Part shown: positions 36,961-49,703 of the stretch, in pieces
Layout: the number at the start of each line of letters is the position of its first letter
How positions within the stretch are numbered: position 1 is the first letter of the stretch
From: Austropuccinia psidii
Taxonomy: Eukaryota; Basidiomycota; Pucciniomycetes; Pucciniales; Sphaerophragmiaceae
Length of the DNA stretch: 64,000 bases
Assembly (NCBI GenBank): GCA_023105745.1
Contig: JALGQZ010000019.1
Span: 1,054,001-1,118,000 of the forward strand
Reading direction: 5' to 3'
Position numbers and translations under genes: made by a program
Notes under the pieces: model-generated
The model's database searches: none
What the model was told of the DNA's origin: nothing
The model's input: only the letters and a program-made list of their open reading frames with translations

Positions 36961-37079
36961 GAAGAAATATAAATTTAATGTAAGCTTTTCAGTCTGATTT
37001 TCAAAAATGGAGTGTGGAAGAATATGTTGTACAATTATTAATGGTGAATTTTGAATACTAATATGGGTTAGGTTTCAAA

Positions 37080-37236
37080 CTAAAATCCCAGATTCATGGG
37101 ATTTGGTAAAAATAACAGGGAACTTAGTTAAAATTCCATTTTATTTACACATTAAAAATCAAGGCTTTAGTGTTGGTATTTTGAAGCCAAATCCTGTGTT
37201 ATTCTAAGGTGGGATCTGGTGACCTTGACACCCCCT
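37080..37236 (-). repeat. Right terminal and subterminal repeat of the Harbinger element
   Basis: Matches 10420-10577 closely and ends gacaccccct, inverted relative to the left end at 19700. Confidence 0.6.
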
Positions 37237-37239
37237 AAT

Positions 37240-38073
37240 GAAATTAAACAAAAAACAATCAAAATAAATAAATAAAATTATCATTCCTTGTGTCAAATGT
37301 GATATGAAAATTTCACACAATCAATTGCAGAAATTGTCAAAGAATTTTTGTATTTGCACCAAGAAATTAAGATCTCATTCATTTTTTGAAACAAATTCTT
37401 TCAATAAAAGACTCAAGGTTTCAAATGAATAATATCTTTAATTGTGGATAATGGGATTTAACTTTGATTTTTTTTAAGCTTGAAGAAAAGTAAGAAGCTT
37501 AAATTTTGGAAAGTTAAAAGCTATTATGTTCTTAATAATAGTTAATTTTTTAAAGAAACTTACCAGACAAGAAATTTTCAAAATTTAAATCTATATAAGA
37601 AAGAGAGAATATCTTTAGAATATGAGAAGGGAGTTATTTTGAGATTTTAACCATATTATTTTATGGTACTCTCATTCCCATGAAACAAACACCAGAAACT
37701 AATGATGAATAATTGTTTGATAGTGAAAATGATAATGAAAAGAAATAACTATTTTTCTATTCATTATATGTCCTGGCCCCTTTTGTTAGTCACACCTGTA
37801 TAACGAACTTGAAATAAATAAGCTATAGATTTCCCTTTTTGAAAGATGTATTTATATTCTCTGATTATACTTCAATTTAATTATTTCATCATCTGACCTT
37901 TTGAAAGTCCAATATTTTATATCAAATTAATCTTTATTACTTAATGAAAACTTGAAAACATTTTGAGAAGCTCCACATTCTAATAATTTATTAGATATGG
38001 TAATTAGATGATATAGAACCTTTCCATATTGACTCTTATTCGGAATTTGAATGAAACATTCTTATCTCACATT
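37240..38073. other. AT-rich spacer between Harbinger and G2
   Basis: No open frame or repeat that I recognise. The last bases caatt (38074-38078) are the G2 target duplication. Confidence 0.45.
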
Positions 38074-38078
38074 CAATT

Positions 38079-39986
38079 TGTAAGATGTGACTATGAAACT
38101 GATGATAATATTACTATTAATCAACAGTACTATGTCTGTTCTTATGAAATATAATAATAAAAATTATTATAACCACAATTAAATAATTATAAAATTATTT
38201 CTTTCACGTGTTATACACTACTAGTGATTATAACAGTGAGCAGTAATTGTCTACAAGAATCAATTACAAGAAGAATTTAATAATAAAAACTTCTTTTATT
38301 AAAATAATAAAATTATTTTAATATATAATTATCTTTTACAAGAATAATTATAAAGATAACTCTTGAAGAAAACTATTACTAGAGAAAAACTTTAAGAATT
38401 AAAGATAAATGACTCACTAATACTCCAAAGAATTTATTGATAGATAAAAGTAGAGAAATTTGACGTGGAATTGTGGATTTAAGGGATCAAAAGGATTCAT
38501 AACAGTATTACAACAATATATAGTTGGATTCTATGATTTCACGTCTTTCTGATTGATTCTGAAAGATTTAAAACACTTAAGAATAGCTGTAACTAATACT
38601 TACTTGTTGGTAATAAAGATTTAATAAATTGATAAGATGATTCTAGGAAAAAACAGCAAGAGGAGACCTCTTTTAAGTCAACAACAGCTCACAGAGGCGT
38701 GCCATGGAGCAAACTGAAAAACCAGTGAGTGAGAAAACAATAAACCCTTTTGGATTATTGATTGCATCATCAGTTGTCACGTAAGATTATCATAATTACT
38801 TAATTGATGCTTTTACGTGACTACCAACCCCAATATGGTTAAGAATAAAAGGAGTAACACTTGTAAATCTTCTTTTATTCTAAAATAATCATTGATTTCT
38901 CAAAATTACAAATGTTATTTCCAATTTCATCACAGGTTGTAATTACTGTGAATTTTTGAAGATTCAGTGTTTCACGTAGAATAACCAAAAATGGACTTTA
39001 AGTAAACCTTTTAATTTTACTAGCAAGACTGTAATTCTTTTTGGTTGTACCATAGATAATACAGTTCTCCTTTAGTCCTGAAAGTTTCAGAAAGATTAAT
39101 TAAGAATTGTATTTTTAATAAATTTTTGAAGTTTTTACCTCATTTCTACGTAGAATTGCAAATAGCAGTGTTTTGCTGGTTGCTATGAGGTAAATCAATG
39201 AATATGGGTCCCAAAAGGGTTTTAATTACTCTTTTGGGGTTTATCCATGGAAAGTCATTAGTAATTGACATGGTTACAGGAGTGTAAGTAGCTCATTACC
39301 TCCTTGGCACGTCAAAATAGCAGGTTATTTGCTATTTTCTGGTGTTTTACAGTAGTTGTAACTTGGTAACCAAGTTCCCAAAGAGTTTTAGTTTACCAAT
39401 TGGGCCAAGATGAGCCATGGATCCATTCTCTGGAGCTATCCACGCCTCTGAGGCCTCAGAAGTTGGGTACCCTGGCTCTCTTTGATGTCTTTTGTCCCCC
39501 TTGCCTATTTTTTACGTCAAAATAGTAATTTAAGCTTAAAGTGAGATATCCACTATGGGTGTACCAAAAGTCCATGTAAGAATACCATGATATTAAGTGC
39601 TCAAAACATGCATAACACTATTCTAAGTGTATATGTAACATGGGATTTCTCACTTTCCCATTATTTTTGGCTAAAAATCAAGAAAAACAAAAATTTTCAC
39701 GGATCTTTTATGTGGTATTGAAGTATTTTCCATTTTACCACCTCAAATACTTAAATTGAGCTTATTCACTCTATGGAGCTACCCTAGGTGAATTTTTGTG
39801 TAGAATCCAAATCTGGTCTTAAATCCATGGATTTACTTACTCAATAAAAATTTATTCATCTTTTCTGAAATTGAAATTGATGAATTTTGGATATATGCAT
39901 GACTTATGAGTTGTGCATAATTCAAAATTTCTTTTTAAGATAATTGTGGCCTATTTGGGTATGTAAAATATACCTCAAGGCTCACA
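38079..39986 (-). repeat. 3' LTR of G2
   Basis: 1908 bases, TG...CA, paired with 46432-48352. It contains short perfect inverted repeats at 39314-39338, 39360-39376 and 39447-39460. On the minus strand the phrase cttaaaagaggtctcctctt (near 38660-38680) is a possible TATA-like promoter with a following pyrimidine stretch. Confidence 0.92.
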
Positions 39987-39998
39987 TTCCCTCCCACC
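39987..39998 (-). other. Polypurine tract of G2
   Basis: Minus strand ggtgggagggaa lies immediately before the TGTGAGCC start of the 3' LTR. Confidence 0.8.
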
Positions 39999-40126
39999 AA
40001 AAAATAAAATTGTACTACAATTTTATTAGTGATAAAAGAATGAGGCCCCAAAGGGGGTTAATGTCCACTGTCCAACCTCTTCACATTAGACAGATCAAGT
40101 AATTTAAAGCACATTTATAGACATAT

Positions 40127-41701
40127 TTAGGCTTGTGGCCTTCTTTCATGTCTAAATCTTCTCAAGAGTTTATCTGAGTCAGGTATTTCTGATTCTGCCA
40201 TCCATTCATCTTCATGTACTGGATTTCTATATCTGACAAGATATTCTCTTTGATTTTTACCCCTAAGTCTCCTTTCTTTAATGACTTTCTTTATCTTTTT
40301 GTCTTCATTCTGTTCCACAGGTGGTACAGTTAAAGGAGTTGGGTTTCTTAAAGGAAACAATTCTTTATCAGCTGTTTGATAAGGCTTTATCAAGCTGACT
40401 GGAAATGTGGGGTGTTTATTTTCCAATTCACCACTCAATTCCACTTGAACTGCATTGGTTCCATGTAAAGCAACAATAACAAAAGGTCCTACATAAGAAT
40501 ATTTAAGTTTCTTTGGGCCTTTGATATTATTAAAATTCAAGGTTGAAACTAAAACTAAGTCCCCTACTTTAAAGTCTGGTACTTTATGACTCTTGTCCCA
40601 CTTCTGTTTTGCATAATCAAAAGCATCATCCATACTTTGTTTTGCATGATGTTTTACTTTATCAAGCATTATCTTGAAGCTGGAAGCTGTAGGATGAATG
40701 TCAATCAAGTCTTTCCTCAGTGTGTCTGCTGGGAGTCTTGGATTCCATCCTTTCTCTAACATAGCAGGAGTTTGTCCTGTGGAAGAATGGACTGATGTCT
40801 TGTATGCCAATTCTAATGCAGGTATCAGAGTGCACCAGTCATGGGTAAAGCCATCTGAGTCTTTGAATTCTGATCCATAAGCACAGAATCTCCTGATCAT
40901 GTCTTCTAAAGTCTGAATCATCCTCTCTGCTAGCCCATCTGTTTGAGGGTGATATGCTGTAGAGAATGATAACTTAGTCCCAAACAATCTATGAAGATTG
41001 GTCCAAAGTGCAGATGTGAATTTGGGATCTCTGTCACTTATGATATTCTTAAATAATCCTGTATTAGAAATAACTCTACTCCATAAAAGAAGAGCTGTAT
41101 CCATAGCAGTGTCATCTTTATGACATGGTAAGAATATGGGAGTTTTGCTATATCTGTCTACAATGACTAAGCAAGCATTATAACTTTTGTCACCACTTGG
41201 AGGAAGTGCTGTGACCCAATCCATGTGAACAACTTCCCAAGGGGATTTTGGTTCTTGAATATGGATCATCAATCCAAATTTCTTGCCTGTACTCCTGTTT
41301 GCTTTTTGGCATCTATCACAGGTATGGCAATACTCAATGGTTATTTTTCTCCAAGATGGCCACCATGCACAGTTCTTCACTTTTTCAAGTGTTCTGTCTT
41401 CTGATAGGTGTCCAGAGTAAATTCTATCATGGCTTTCATGAAGAATGGTATTGATAAGCAATCTACTACACAGTGTCATCACACAAGAATGTTTTGTTCT
41501 ATGGTAAATAATCCCATCAAACAAGTGAAATCTTCCTTCAGAATAGGAATTTTTCCAAACTTCATCTAGTGCATTAACCAAAGATGTGTCTTTGCAGTTC
41601 TTATCCAATAAAGAAGTCAAGATATGGCAATTCTTTTCTTGTTTATAAGACTCTCTGACCTCTTCAAAGAATTCAGTCCCAATATCAGTTATGTTAATTC
41701 C
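40127..41701 (-). pseudogene. G2 integrase and chromodomain-like tail
   Basis: A continuous frame follows the TAA at 41702. It contains the zinc-binding HHCC region (ILHESHDRIYSGH, then CHTCDRC), the DDE core ([10 protein letters not shown] about 41215, [10 protein letters not shown] about 41030, [12 protein letters not shown] about 40920) and the linker HPTFPVSLIKPYQ. The end QREYLVRYRNPVHEDEW and LRRFRHERR forms a chromodomain-like tail, stopping at 40127. All catalytic residues are present, so this segment alone is intact; it is separated from reverse transcriptase only by the nonsense codon at 41702. Confidence 0.88.
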
Positions 41702-43108
41702 TTAAATTGGAATCTGTGGTTCAGCTTCCAAAGGTACATAAGCTGGGTTATCAGGAGTGTTGGCTAAAGCCCATCTACTAAGTCCATCAGCATTCTTGTG
41801 AATGTTTCCTGCTTTATGAACTATAGTCATGTTTCCTCTATATTCTTGAATAGCTATCTGCCATCTCAACATATGTCTGTTGGGAGTTTTCATGTTAAGA
41901 AGTGATTTTACAGCACTACAGTCAGTTATCACTTCAAAAGCACTGCCATCAAGGTAATAGTGTAATTTCTCAAGTGCCCATACCAAACATAAGCACTCCA
42001 TTTTGCTTGCACCATATCTGGCTTCTGTTGGTTTGATTTGTCTTGAGATATAACAAACTGGTCCTTCTGTAGGTTTGTCATCAATAATTTGGACTTGATG
42101 TAGGGCTGCCCCTAATCCATCTCCACATGCATCAATGTACAATTTAAAAGGAATATTCCAGTCAGGCATGAGGAGTAAAGGTGCTTCTGTAAGGGCTTTC
42201 TTTATCTTCTCATAAGCTTTAATTCTTTCCTGTGTCATCTCAAATACAGTCTGTTGATCACAGATTCTATAGAGTGATTTGGCTAGAATTGCAAAATCTT
42301 TCAAGTGTTGCCTATAGTAACTAGCAAATCCAAGAAAAGACATCATTTCTTTTTTATTCTGGGGTATTGGCTTAAGTAACACTGCTGCCACTTTATTCTT
42401 GTCAATACCCAAGCTCAAACCAGAAACAACATGTCCTAATGCTTTGAGTTCTTCAAAACCAAAATTGCATTTCTTAAGTGAAATTTTCATGTTCACTTTG
42501 GCACCTTTATGAAGTACTCTTGCAAGTCTTTCAAGGTGCAAAGACCATGAGTCAGAACATATGATAATATCATCAATATAAATGATAAGCCATCCTTCAG
42601 ACAATTCTGTGGGGAAGATGGTATTCATCATTCTTTGATAATGAGATGGAGCATTTTTAATGCCAAATGGCATTCTAAGATACTCATAAATACCACAGTG
42701 AGTGATAATTCTAAGCAATTTCCTAGCTTTAGGCGTCAAAACATTTTGATGGAAGCCTTTCAATGCATCCATTGATGTTATATACCTGGCTTTAGACAAT
42801 TGATTCAAGGTTTCTTGGATTCTAGGGATTGGATACCTATCTGGAACTGTGTAGGTATTCAAAGCTCTAAAATCTCCAACAATTCTTGACTTATCATTAT
42901 GCCAAGCAATGATAACAGGTGTTGTAACTTCAACCTCCTCATTATGGCCTACTTTCCTTAGTACACCAAGTTGGATTAACTCTTGGATATGTTTTTCCAA
43001 GGCCTCTCTAGCTCTGGGACTGGCTGGATAAGCTGGTCTTCTAAGTACTGGAGGATATGGTCTATCAATATTAAGAGTAATATCAATTTCATGTCCCCTT
43101 ATAGCGCC
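41702..43108 (-). pseudogene. G2 reverse transcriptase and RNase H
   Basis: The frame runs from just after the TGA at 43109 to the TAA at 41702. It reads [64 protein letters not shown] and the [12 protein letters not shown] active site (about 42575). Then come [21 protein letters not shown], the RNase H entry [15 protein letters not shown] and [20 protein letters not shown]. All expected acidic residues are visible. The ending stop replaces the Glu codon of a QIPIEGIN phrase that G3 keeps. Confidence 0.9.
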
Positions 43109-44410
43109 TCATGGTTCATTATCAGATTCAAATGCATTATTGTATGTATATAATACATCAATAAGTTCATTCCTCATCTTTGGTGACAATGATGGATTAA
43201 TTTGTGCTTCAACAAGTTGTTTAGACACAAATTCATCTTTGTAAGTATTTTTGACAGAAGATACTACAGATATCTGTTTTTGTATATTGGAGAAAGCAAA
43301 TGTTTGCCTTTTGTTATCTCCAATTGTGAAATATCTGTCTTTATGGTTATTTATATCAATACCATAAATATTCAAGTAATCATTTCCAAGAATGATGTGC
43401 TGAGATGTTCAATTATCCATTACTACAATCTCAGCTTTCATTCTTACACTTCCTGCTGGATGTGGGAATACAATATTAGTGTCCAATATGCCCAAGGGGT
43501 ACATATTATTACTGGCACTACTGAATTGTACACCTTCTATTGGTAATAGATGTTTTTTCCATTCAGGAAGTATAATTTGGAGATAATCTTTTCCCACACA
43601 AGTGCAAAATGCCCCTGTATCCAAATTTACTTTGGCTTCAATATCACTCATCAGAACTGATGTGATACAGGATGCCCCAGCAGTATAACCCTTTCCTCTA
43701 GCAGGTTTTGTTTTACACATTCTGGCATCTTGGATATTGATCAGGTTGCAGCAATCCTCACTGTACTGTGGCAAGTGGGTATGGACTTCTGTGACCTCAA
43801 AGAAAGCTGAAATGTTCTCAATGGGATAGTCCTCCACTGGTGTATCCTCAGAGACTGCAGAATCTTGATCAGACTCTTCTTTCTCTTCAGTACACTGAAT
43901 TTCTTCAATGACTTGAACTTCATTGATCTTTGTCTTTTTAGGGCAAGTGTTGGCTAAATGTGAAGTACTTCCACATTTATGACACTTCAAGACAGGTCTT
44001 TCTAGTCTTCTTTCCTCTCTAGGAATCTTTGAGACTGTTTTGGACTCTATTGGGTTTCTAATCCAAGTCTTACCAATTCTTGTTCTGGTAATGATATCTT
44101 CCATAGCATTAATGTAGTCCTCTGTTGAACAGGGTTCCGCACATCTGCTTTTGATAGCATGTTCCAGTTCTCCTCCACACTTTCTTAATATTTTCATATT
44201 AATCATAGTGTCAGACATATCTGGGTGTAAAGCAGATAATCTGTCTTTTTGTTTGAAGAACCAAGTAAGTGGTCTGTCTTTTTCTGAGTTAAAAATGGCA
44301 CTTTCAAAAGCATTCTCCATTTTAAACCTCCAAGAATTATTGGCCCATTTGGTAATCACTTCAGATTTCCACCAAGACCAGTCATGTCTTCCATGATCTA
44401 TTCTCATCTT
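43109..44410 (-). pseudogene. G2 capsid C-terminus, zinc knuckle and protease
   Basis: After a TAA at 44411 the frame resumes (KMRIDHGRHDWSWWKSEV) through the end of the capsid domain to the CX2CX4HX4C knuckle CHKCGSTSHLANTC (about 43945-43985). An acidic linker follows. The protease active site is [17 protein letters not shown] (about 43600). A TGA at 43409 replaces a Cys in MDNCTSQ. The next part reads [16 protein letters not shown] and [15 protein letters not shown] to a TGA at 43109 that replaces a Leu in NEPLGA. G3 is intact at these three positions. Confidence 0.85.
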
Positions 44411-45835
44411 TTAATACCATTTCTTTGCAGTCTTGGTAAACAAACAATGTAACTTTCCTACTATGATTTCATCAGGTATATTAAAGTCTTCTTGCAACAT
44501 ATCAATAGTCCTGATGAATTCAATATGGTTGTATTCTCCTTCACCAGAGAATGTTGGCCATTCTTCTAATTTGGGAATATCCTTTGCAGAAATAACATTT
44601 TCTCCTAAGAATGGAGTCAAACTTTCTTTAACAGACAGTTTTTCTTCAATCAAAGGTGTAGAATGTCTTGGCATATGTGGTTCATGATTCTTATGAATTT
44701 GTTCCACACTTGCAATTATTTCATTTTTCAATTTCTTCCTCTCACTGTCACTTTTTGCTAAATGTATAGCAAATTGATTGGTGTTCTTAACTATTTGTAA
44801 GACATGGTCTTCAAGAGTTTTAAGTCTATCAGTTACTTTAAAAATGGAAGGATCCTCTGTGTCATTATTCTGAGTTTGACATTGGTTATCAATTCTTTCA
44901 CAATCATTGCTAATTGACTCAAGGGTGACAGTTGTCAATTGATGCCATTCAGAATGTTGCTTGTCACTTTTCTTTAAATCATTGATGTCTGATGTAATTT
45001 GCTTTAACTTTGACTCAAGTTTGACAATTTCTACACTAATACTTCTATGTACATCATTTATTTGCGTGGAAAAGTCCTGTTTATCCTTTCCTGCTCCTTG
45101 GCTGTGAATTTCATAAGAGTTCTGGCCATATTGAAGACACTGTCCACGGCTGAAGGCTCCAATCTGGGGATCCTGTACCCTTGTGGGTAAGGTCTGTGCC
45201 AATTGGCTTTGCCTTTGCCCTTGCCTTGATGGTTCTTGGGACCTCTCTGTTTCTTTTGAGGTCCTTTGGGCTTGTCCTTGGATGCTTCTGGAGCTGGTTT
45301 GGAGCTGGTAGATGCCACTGGTGCCTCTGTCTCCAAAGTTGGAGTCATTTCCAACTCTTTCTTCTGGTCTATGGATAAAAGACTCTGGTTCTTCAACCAA
45401 TTCTTTATCTTTTTGACCTTGTCTTTGCAAGACAGGGGGCTTCATCCTCCTAAGAGTTCTATGGTCTTCTCCTGACCCAGAAAGCTCTTGATGTGTAAGT
45501 AGGAGTTCATGGCCCCCTGCCAAAGGCTTGGGCAGATTTCCCACTCCTCTTCTTTGGCTGCTCTGAACCAATTTTTGTACTGGCTCTGATATATTTCTAT
45601 TGCTGCCACTTGAAAATGGTTCAGCCCTGGAAATATTATCATAAATTAGTTCAGGCTCAGAATTTACGTCAAAATCTGTTGGTACAGACCTTGGGGAATG
45701 GGGGGCAACTCTGGCATCCTCCAGATGTGTCTTTCTTGTGGAAGATTTGGCACTTTTGGATTTGGTCTTGCCTCTTCCTTGTCCACATCCATCTGGATGG
45801 ACTGAATAGTTGCTGCCATTTCTGGTATGCACCAT
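44411..45835 (-). pseudogene. G2 gag, frame A
   Basis: The first ATG of this frame is at 45835 (MVHTRNGSNYSVHPDG). The first 260 or so residues are Ser/Gln/Gly/Arg-rich with no recognised domain and overlap frame B. A coiled-coil region follows (VEIVKLESKLKQITSDI). Then the capsid domain begins (FSGEGEYNHIEFIRTIDML, IPDEIIVGKL). A TAA at 44411 cuts it after AKKWY, where G3 has a Tyr codon. The start codon lies in the frame-B intron 45886-45822. Frame A stays open through the second frame-B intron, which is 63 bases, a multiple of three. Confidence 0.75.
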
Positions 45836-46046
45836 TTTCACGTCAATTTAAGGATAAAAGGTGAAAATATAAGATAAAATACATGCCTTTTGGTGGTAAT
45901 TTAGCTTTTTCTGAGTTGAATAAGGTGCCTCTTTTAGCAATCTGCACCTCAATACTGTCTTCAGATTCTGCTTCTGAAGATTCTGGACTAGTGATATATC
46001 TTTTACTGAGTCTGTTGCCAGCTGCACAGTATTTGATTAAAGACAC
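45058..46046 (-). pseudogene. G2 overlapping gag-region protein, frame B (spliced)
   Basis: Exon 1 (about 46046-45887) reads SLIKYCAAGNRLSKRY and an acidic stretch ending KLPPK. It probably starts upstream, because its first in-frame start here is GTG. Intron 1 (45886-45822) has a GC rather than GT donor; G3 has GT. Exon 2 reads from MAATIQSIQMDVDKEE to ELPPIPQ. Intron 2 (45689-45627, GT-AG) joins it in phase to GLNHFQVAAIEIYQ. Exon 3 contains GAMNSYLHIKSFLGQ, a TGA at 45442 in place of a Trp, lysine-rich KDKPKGPQKKQRGPK and the end NRTFPRK. Function unknown. Confidence 0.65.
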
Positions 46047-46410
46047 AAGAAAAAATTATAAAAGAGAAAAATTATTTTTTATACTTTTTAAAATATTTTT
46101 AAAGATTTTTTATAAGTTTTATATTTTTTAATATTAAAAAAATTATTCTTTTTAAAGAAAAAAAATTAAAATTTAAGATTTTGAATGAAAATTAATTCAG
46201 AGTAACTCAAAGAATAATTTTATAAGTTTTTGGATGTGAAAAAGCCACGTGTAAAAACAATATAAAATTAAACCAAATTCCTCAATGAAAAAGATTTTAA
46301 AACAATTTCAAAAATAAAAATATCTTAACTTCAAATTGAAAGAAAAAAATTAATTAAATTAATATATTTTAGAGCTTAAAAATATATTAATTAAGGGTAC
46401 AAGGTTCAAA

Positions 46411-46431
46411 AAACACGGCCAGGCCCCCAAA
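46411..46431 (-). other. Candidate primer-binding site of G2
   Basis: Minus strand tttgggggcctggccgtg directly adjoins the 5' LTR. It is shared with G1 and G3, although the G1 LTR is otherwise unrelated. Confidence 0.65.
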
Positions 46432-48352
46432 TGTAAGATGTGACTATGAAACTGATGATAATATTACTATTAATCAACAGTACTATGTCTGTTCTTATGA
46501 AATATAATAATAAAAATTATTATAACCACAATTAAATAATTATAAAATTATTTCTTTCACGTGTTATACACTACTAGTGATTATAACAGTGAGCAGTAAT
46601 TGTCTTCAAGAATCAATTACAAGAAGAATTTAATAATAAAAACTTCTTTTATTAAAATAATAAAATTATTTTAATATATAATTATCTTTTACAAGAATAA
46701 TTATAAAGATAACTCTTGAAGAAAACTATTACTAGAGAAAAACTTTAAGAATTAAAGATAAATGACTCACTAATACTCCAAAGAATTTATTGATAGATAA
46801 AAGTAGAGAAATTTGACGTGGAATTGTGGATTTAAGGGATCAAAAGGATTTATAACAGTATTACAACAATATATAGTTGGATTCTATGATTTCACGTCTT
46901 TCTGGTTGATTCTGAAAGATTTAAAACACTTAAGAATAGCTGTAACTAATACTTACTTGTTGGTAATAAAGATTTAATAAATTGATAAGATGATTCTAGG
47001 AAAAAACAGCAAGAGGAGGCCTCTTTTAAGTCAACAACAGCTCACAGAGGCGTGCCATGGAGCAAACTGAGAAACCAGTGAGTGAGAAAACAATAAACCT
47101 TTTTGGATTATTGATTGCATCATCAGTTGTCACGTAAGATTATCATAATTACTTAATTGATGCTTTTACATGACTACCAACCCCAATATGGTTAAGAATA
47201 AAAGGATTAACACTTGTAAATCTTCTTTTATTCTAAAAAAATCATTGATTTCTCAAAATTACCAATGTTATTGCCAATGTCATCACAGGTTGTAATTACT
47301 GTGAATTTTTGAAGATTCAGTGTTTCACATAGAATAACCAAAAATGGACTTTAAGTAAACCTTTTAATTTTACTAGAAAGACTGTAATTCTTTTTGGTTG
47401 TACCATAGATAATACAGTTCTCCTTTAGTCCTGAAAGTTTCAGAAAGATTCATTAAGAATTGTATTTTTAATGAATTTTTGAAGTTTTTACCTCATTTCT
47501 ACGTAGAATTGCAAATAGCAGTGTTTTGCTGGTTGCTATGAGGTAAATCAATGAATATGGGTCCCAAAAGGGTTTTAATTACTCTTTTGGGGTTTATCCA
47601 TGGAAATTCATTAGTAATTGACATGGTTACAGGAGTGTAAGTAGCTCATTACCTCCTTGGCATGTCAAAATAGCAGGTTATTTGCTATTTTCTGGTGTTT
47701 TACAGTAGTTGTAACTTGGTAACCAAGTTCCCAAAGAGTTTTAGTTTACCAATTGGGCCAAGATGAGCCATGGATCCATTCTCTGGAGCTATCCACGCCT
47801 CTGAGGCCTCAGAAGTTGGGTACCCTGGCTCTCTTTGATGTCTTTTGTCCCCCTTGCCTATTTTTTACGTCAAAATAGTAATTTAAGCTTAAAGTGAGAT
47901 ATCCACCATGGGTGTACCAAAAGTCCATTTAAGAATACCATGATATTAAGTGCTCAAAACATGCATAACACTATTCTTAGTGTATATGTAACATGGGATT
48001 TCTCACTTTCCCATTATTTTGGCTAAAAATCAAGAAAAACAAAAATTTTCATGGATCTTTTATGTGGTATTAATGATGTGGTATTGAAGTATTTTCCATT
48101 TTACCACCTCAAATACTTAAATTGAGCTTATTCACTCTATGGAGCTACCCTAGGTAAAGTTTTGTGTAGAACCCGAATCTGGTCTTAAATCCATGGATTT
48201 ACTTACTCAATAAAAAGTTATTCATCTTTTCTGAAATTGAAAATGATGAATTTTGGATATATGCATGACTTATGAGTTGTGCATAATTCAAAATTTCTTT
48301 TTAAGATAATTGTGGCCTATTTGGGTATGTAAAATATACCTCAAGGCTCACA
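46432..48352 (-). repeat. 5' LTR of G2
   Basis: 1921 bases. It matches 38079-39986 with few substitutions plus an extra 13-base tandem copy (tatgtggtattaatgatgtggtatt near 48061-48085), and is followed by the duplication caatt. Confidence 0.92.
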
Positions 48353-48357
48353 CAATT

Positions 48358-49703
48358 TGTGAAAGTAATTATGTGAGGCTTCATGGTTTCAAGCAGAAAG
48401 CTTACATTTTCACATCTAATCAATTAAGATAATTATGTCAAACCACACATGTTTCATTTGATGGATTAGTCAAAATCACTCTAGAAAATCCCTTTTCCGC
48501 AATTCCTCAAGCTCCAATAAAAATTCCTCATGAGCTCATTTAGCCATTCCTTCAGAAATACTAGGATCAAATTAAAAAAAATTTCCCATTTATTTAAATT
48601 GGGATGCTTTTTGGGGTTGGCCTAGGTGCCATTGGGCTCCATACAAACAGAATTATTTCACTTTTACTAAGTTTCAAATGAAGCTTAATCTTGTTTCTGA
48701 CTTCACAAAAGAGGACTTAAATTTTGAAGTTCTTGCAATAAGATGGTTATCCTGTATTTATTGGAATCATAAATGGTATCTTGACATCTTTATCACAATA
48801 ACCATGTAAAGAAGGTGAGGCTTAATCTGCTCATCAAAGAAGGTATGTATAGATTTGAAATTATTAGCTAGGATGTAAGTTGTTATTCATTTTCAGGATG
48901 AATATACTGGCTTTCAATCCATCTGGTTTGTGATGTAAAAATGGAATTCATTGCATTAAATTTTGGTTAAACTTATCCATTAAGTGACATGAAGTTTTAT
49001 CAACATATGACAGTTTCAAAATCTCCTGGTTATTACTATTCAAAATATTGATATCTTCTTTAATATTTGTTTTATGCAAGCTCATGGTATACAGGCCCAG
49101 AATATGAATTTATCCCATCTAAACTTGAAGATGACAATACATTTAGGCTTTGTATTTCAATATCTCTATCCCATATAGAACATGATATTTTCATCTTGAA
49201 AGGACAATTTTCTTCACTCATAGAAGTTAGAAATCAGATTTGAAACAAAAAATAGGTCAAGTAATTTGTTAAATTTACTGTGAGCTATGTAATTTTACAT
49301 AATTTAAACAATTTTAATTTAATCTAAGAAAAATCTTTTTTTATTTGAATTTTTTTAATTCTTTTAATATTTCTTCCTCAAATTTCTATTTGTTTCAATC
49401 AAATTTATAATTTAATATAGTATTAAAAACTCAAAAAAAACTTAAAAAAATTTGAAATTTAAAATTTATCATTTAACTCAAAATTAGAAAAAGAGTTAAA
49501 TTCTTAAAAAAAATTATTAAACTTATATATAAAAAAACTTTTATTATTAAATCAATACTTCTTTTTTTTTATTATAATTATAATTATAATTATCATCATT
49601 ATCATTATAATTATTATCTTTGTTTTTCAATAATAAAGTTTTTTCAAAAAAATAAAAAAGATTATTATTATATTATTATTATTATAGCTATTATAATTAA
49701 GGA
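48358..49703. other. AT-rich gene-free stretch
   Basis: Flanking sequence of G2. No open frame or recognised repeat. From about 49300 it is extremely A/T-rich. Confidence 0.45.

Larger units (their letters stand above)
19700..37236 (+). mobile_element. PIF/Harbinger-type element interrupted by gypsy element G1
   Basis: The left terminus reads agggggtttcaaag and the right terminus, inverted, agggggtgtcaagg. Both are flanked by aat (19697-19699 and 37237-37239), which fits a 3-base target duplication. Inside are a Harbinger DDE transposase relic (plus strand), an unrecognised minus-strand relic, A-rich repeats and a SANT/Myb-like relic (minus strand). Removing G1 and one copy of its 5-base duplication leaves about 5.8 kb, a normal size for an autonomous element. 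All coding parts are mutated. Confidence 0.6.
38079..48352 (-). mobile_element. Gypsy chromovirus G2 (complete, mutated)
   Basis: The LTRs 38079-39986 and 46432-48352 begin TGTAAGATG and end GGCTCACA on the plus strand. The duplication caatt flanks the element at 38074-38078 and 48353-48357. Minus-strand order is gag, protease, reverse transcriptase, RNase H, integrase, chromodomain-like tail, polypurine tract. The LTRs differ at few positions and by one 13-base tandem duplication near 48070. Four nonsense codons break the gag-pol frame. Same family as G3. Confidence 0.93.

Noticed and set aside
40127..46046. Repeat-induced point mutation as the cause of the stops
   Set aside because: The stop-creating changes between G2 and G3 include transversions such as TGC to TGA and GAA to TAA, which that process does not produce.
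49300..49700. Possible centromere or origin signal in extreme AT sequence
   Set aside because: Only simple A/T runs are visible; nothing specific separates it from other AT-rich spacers.
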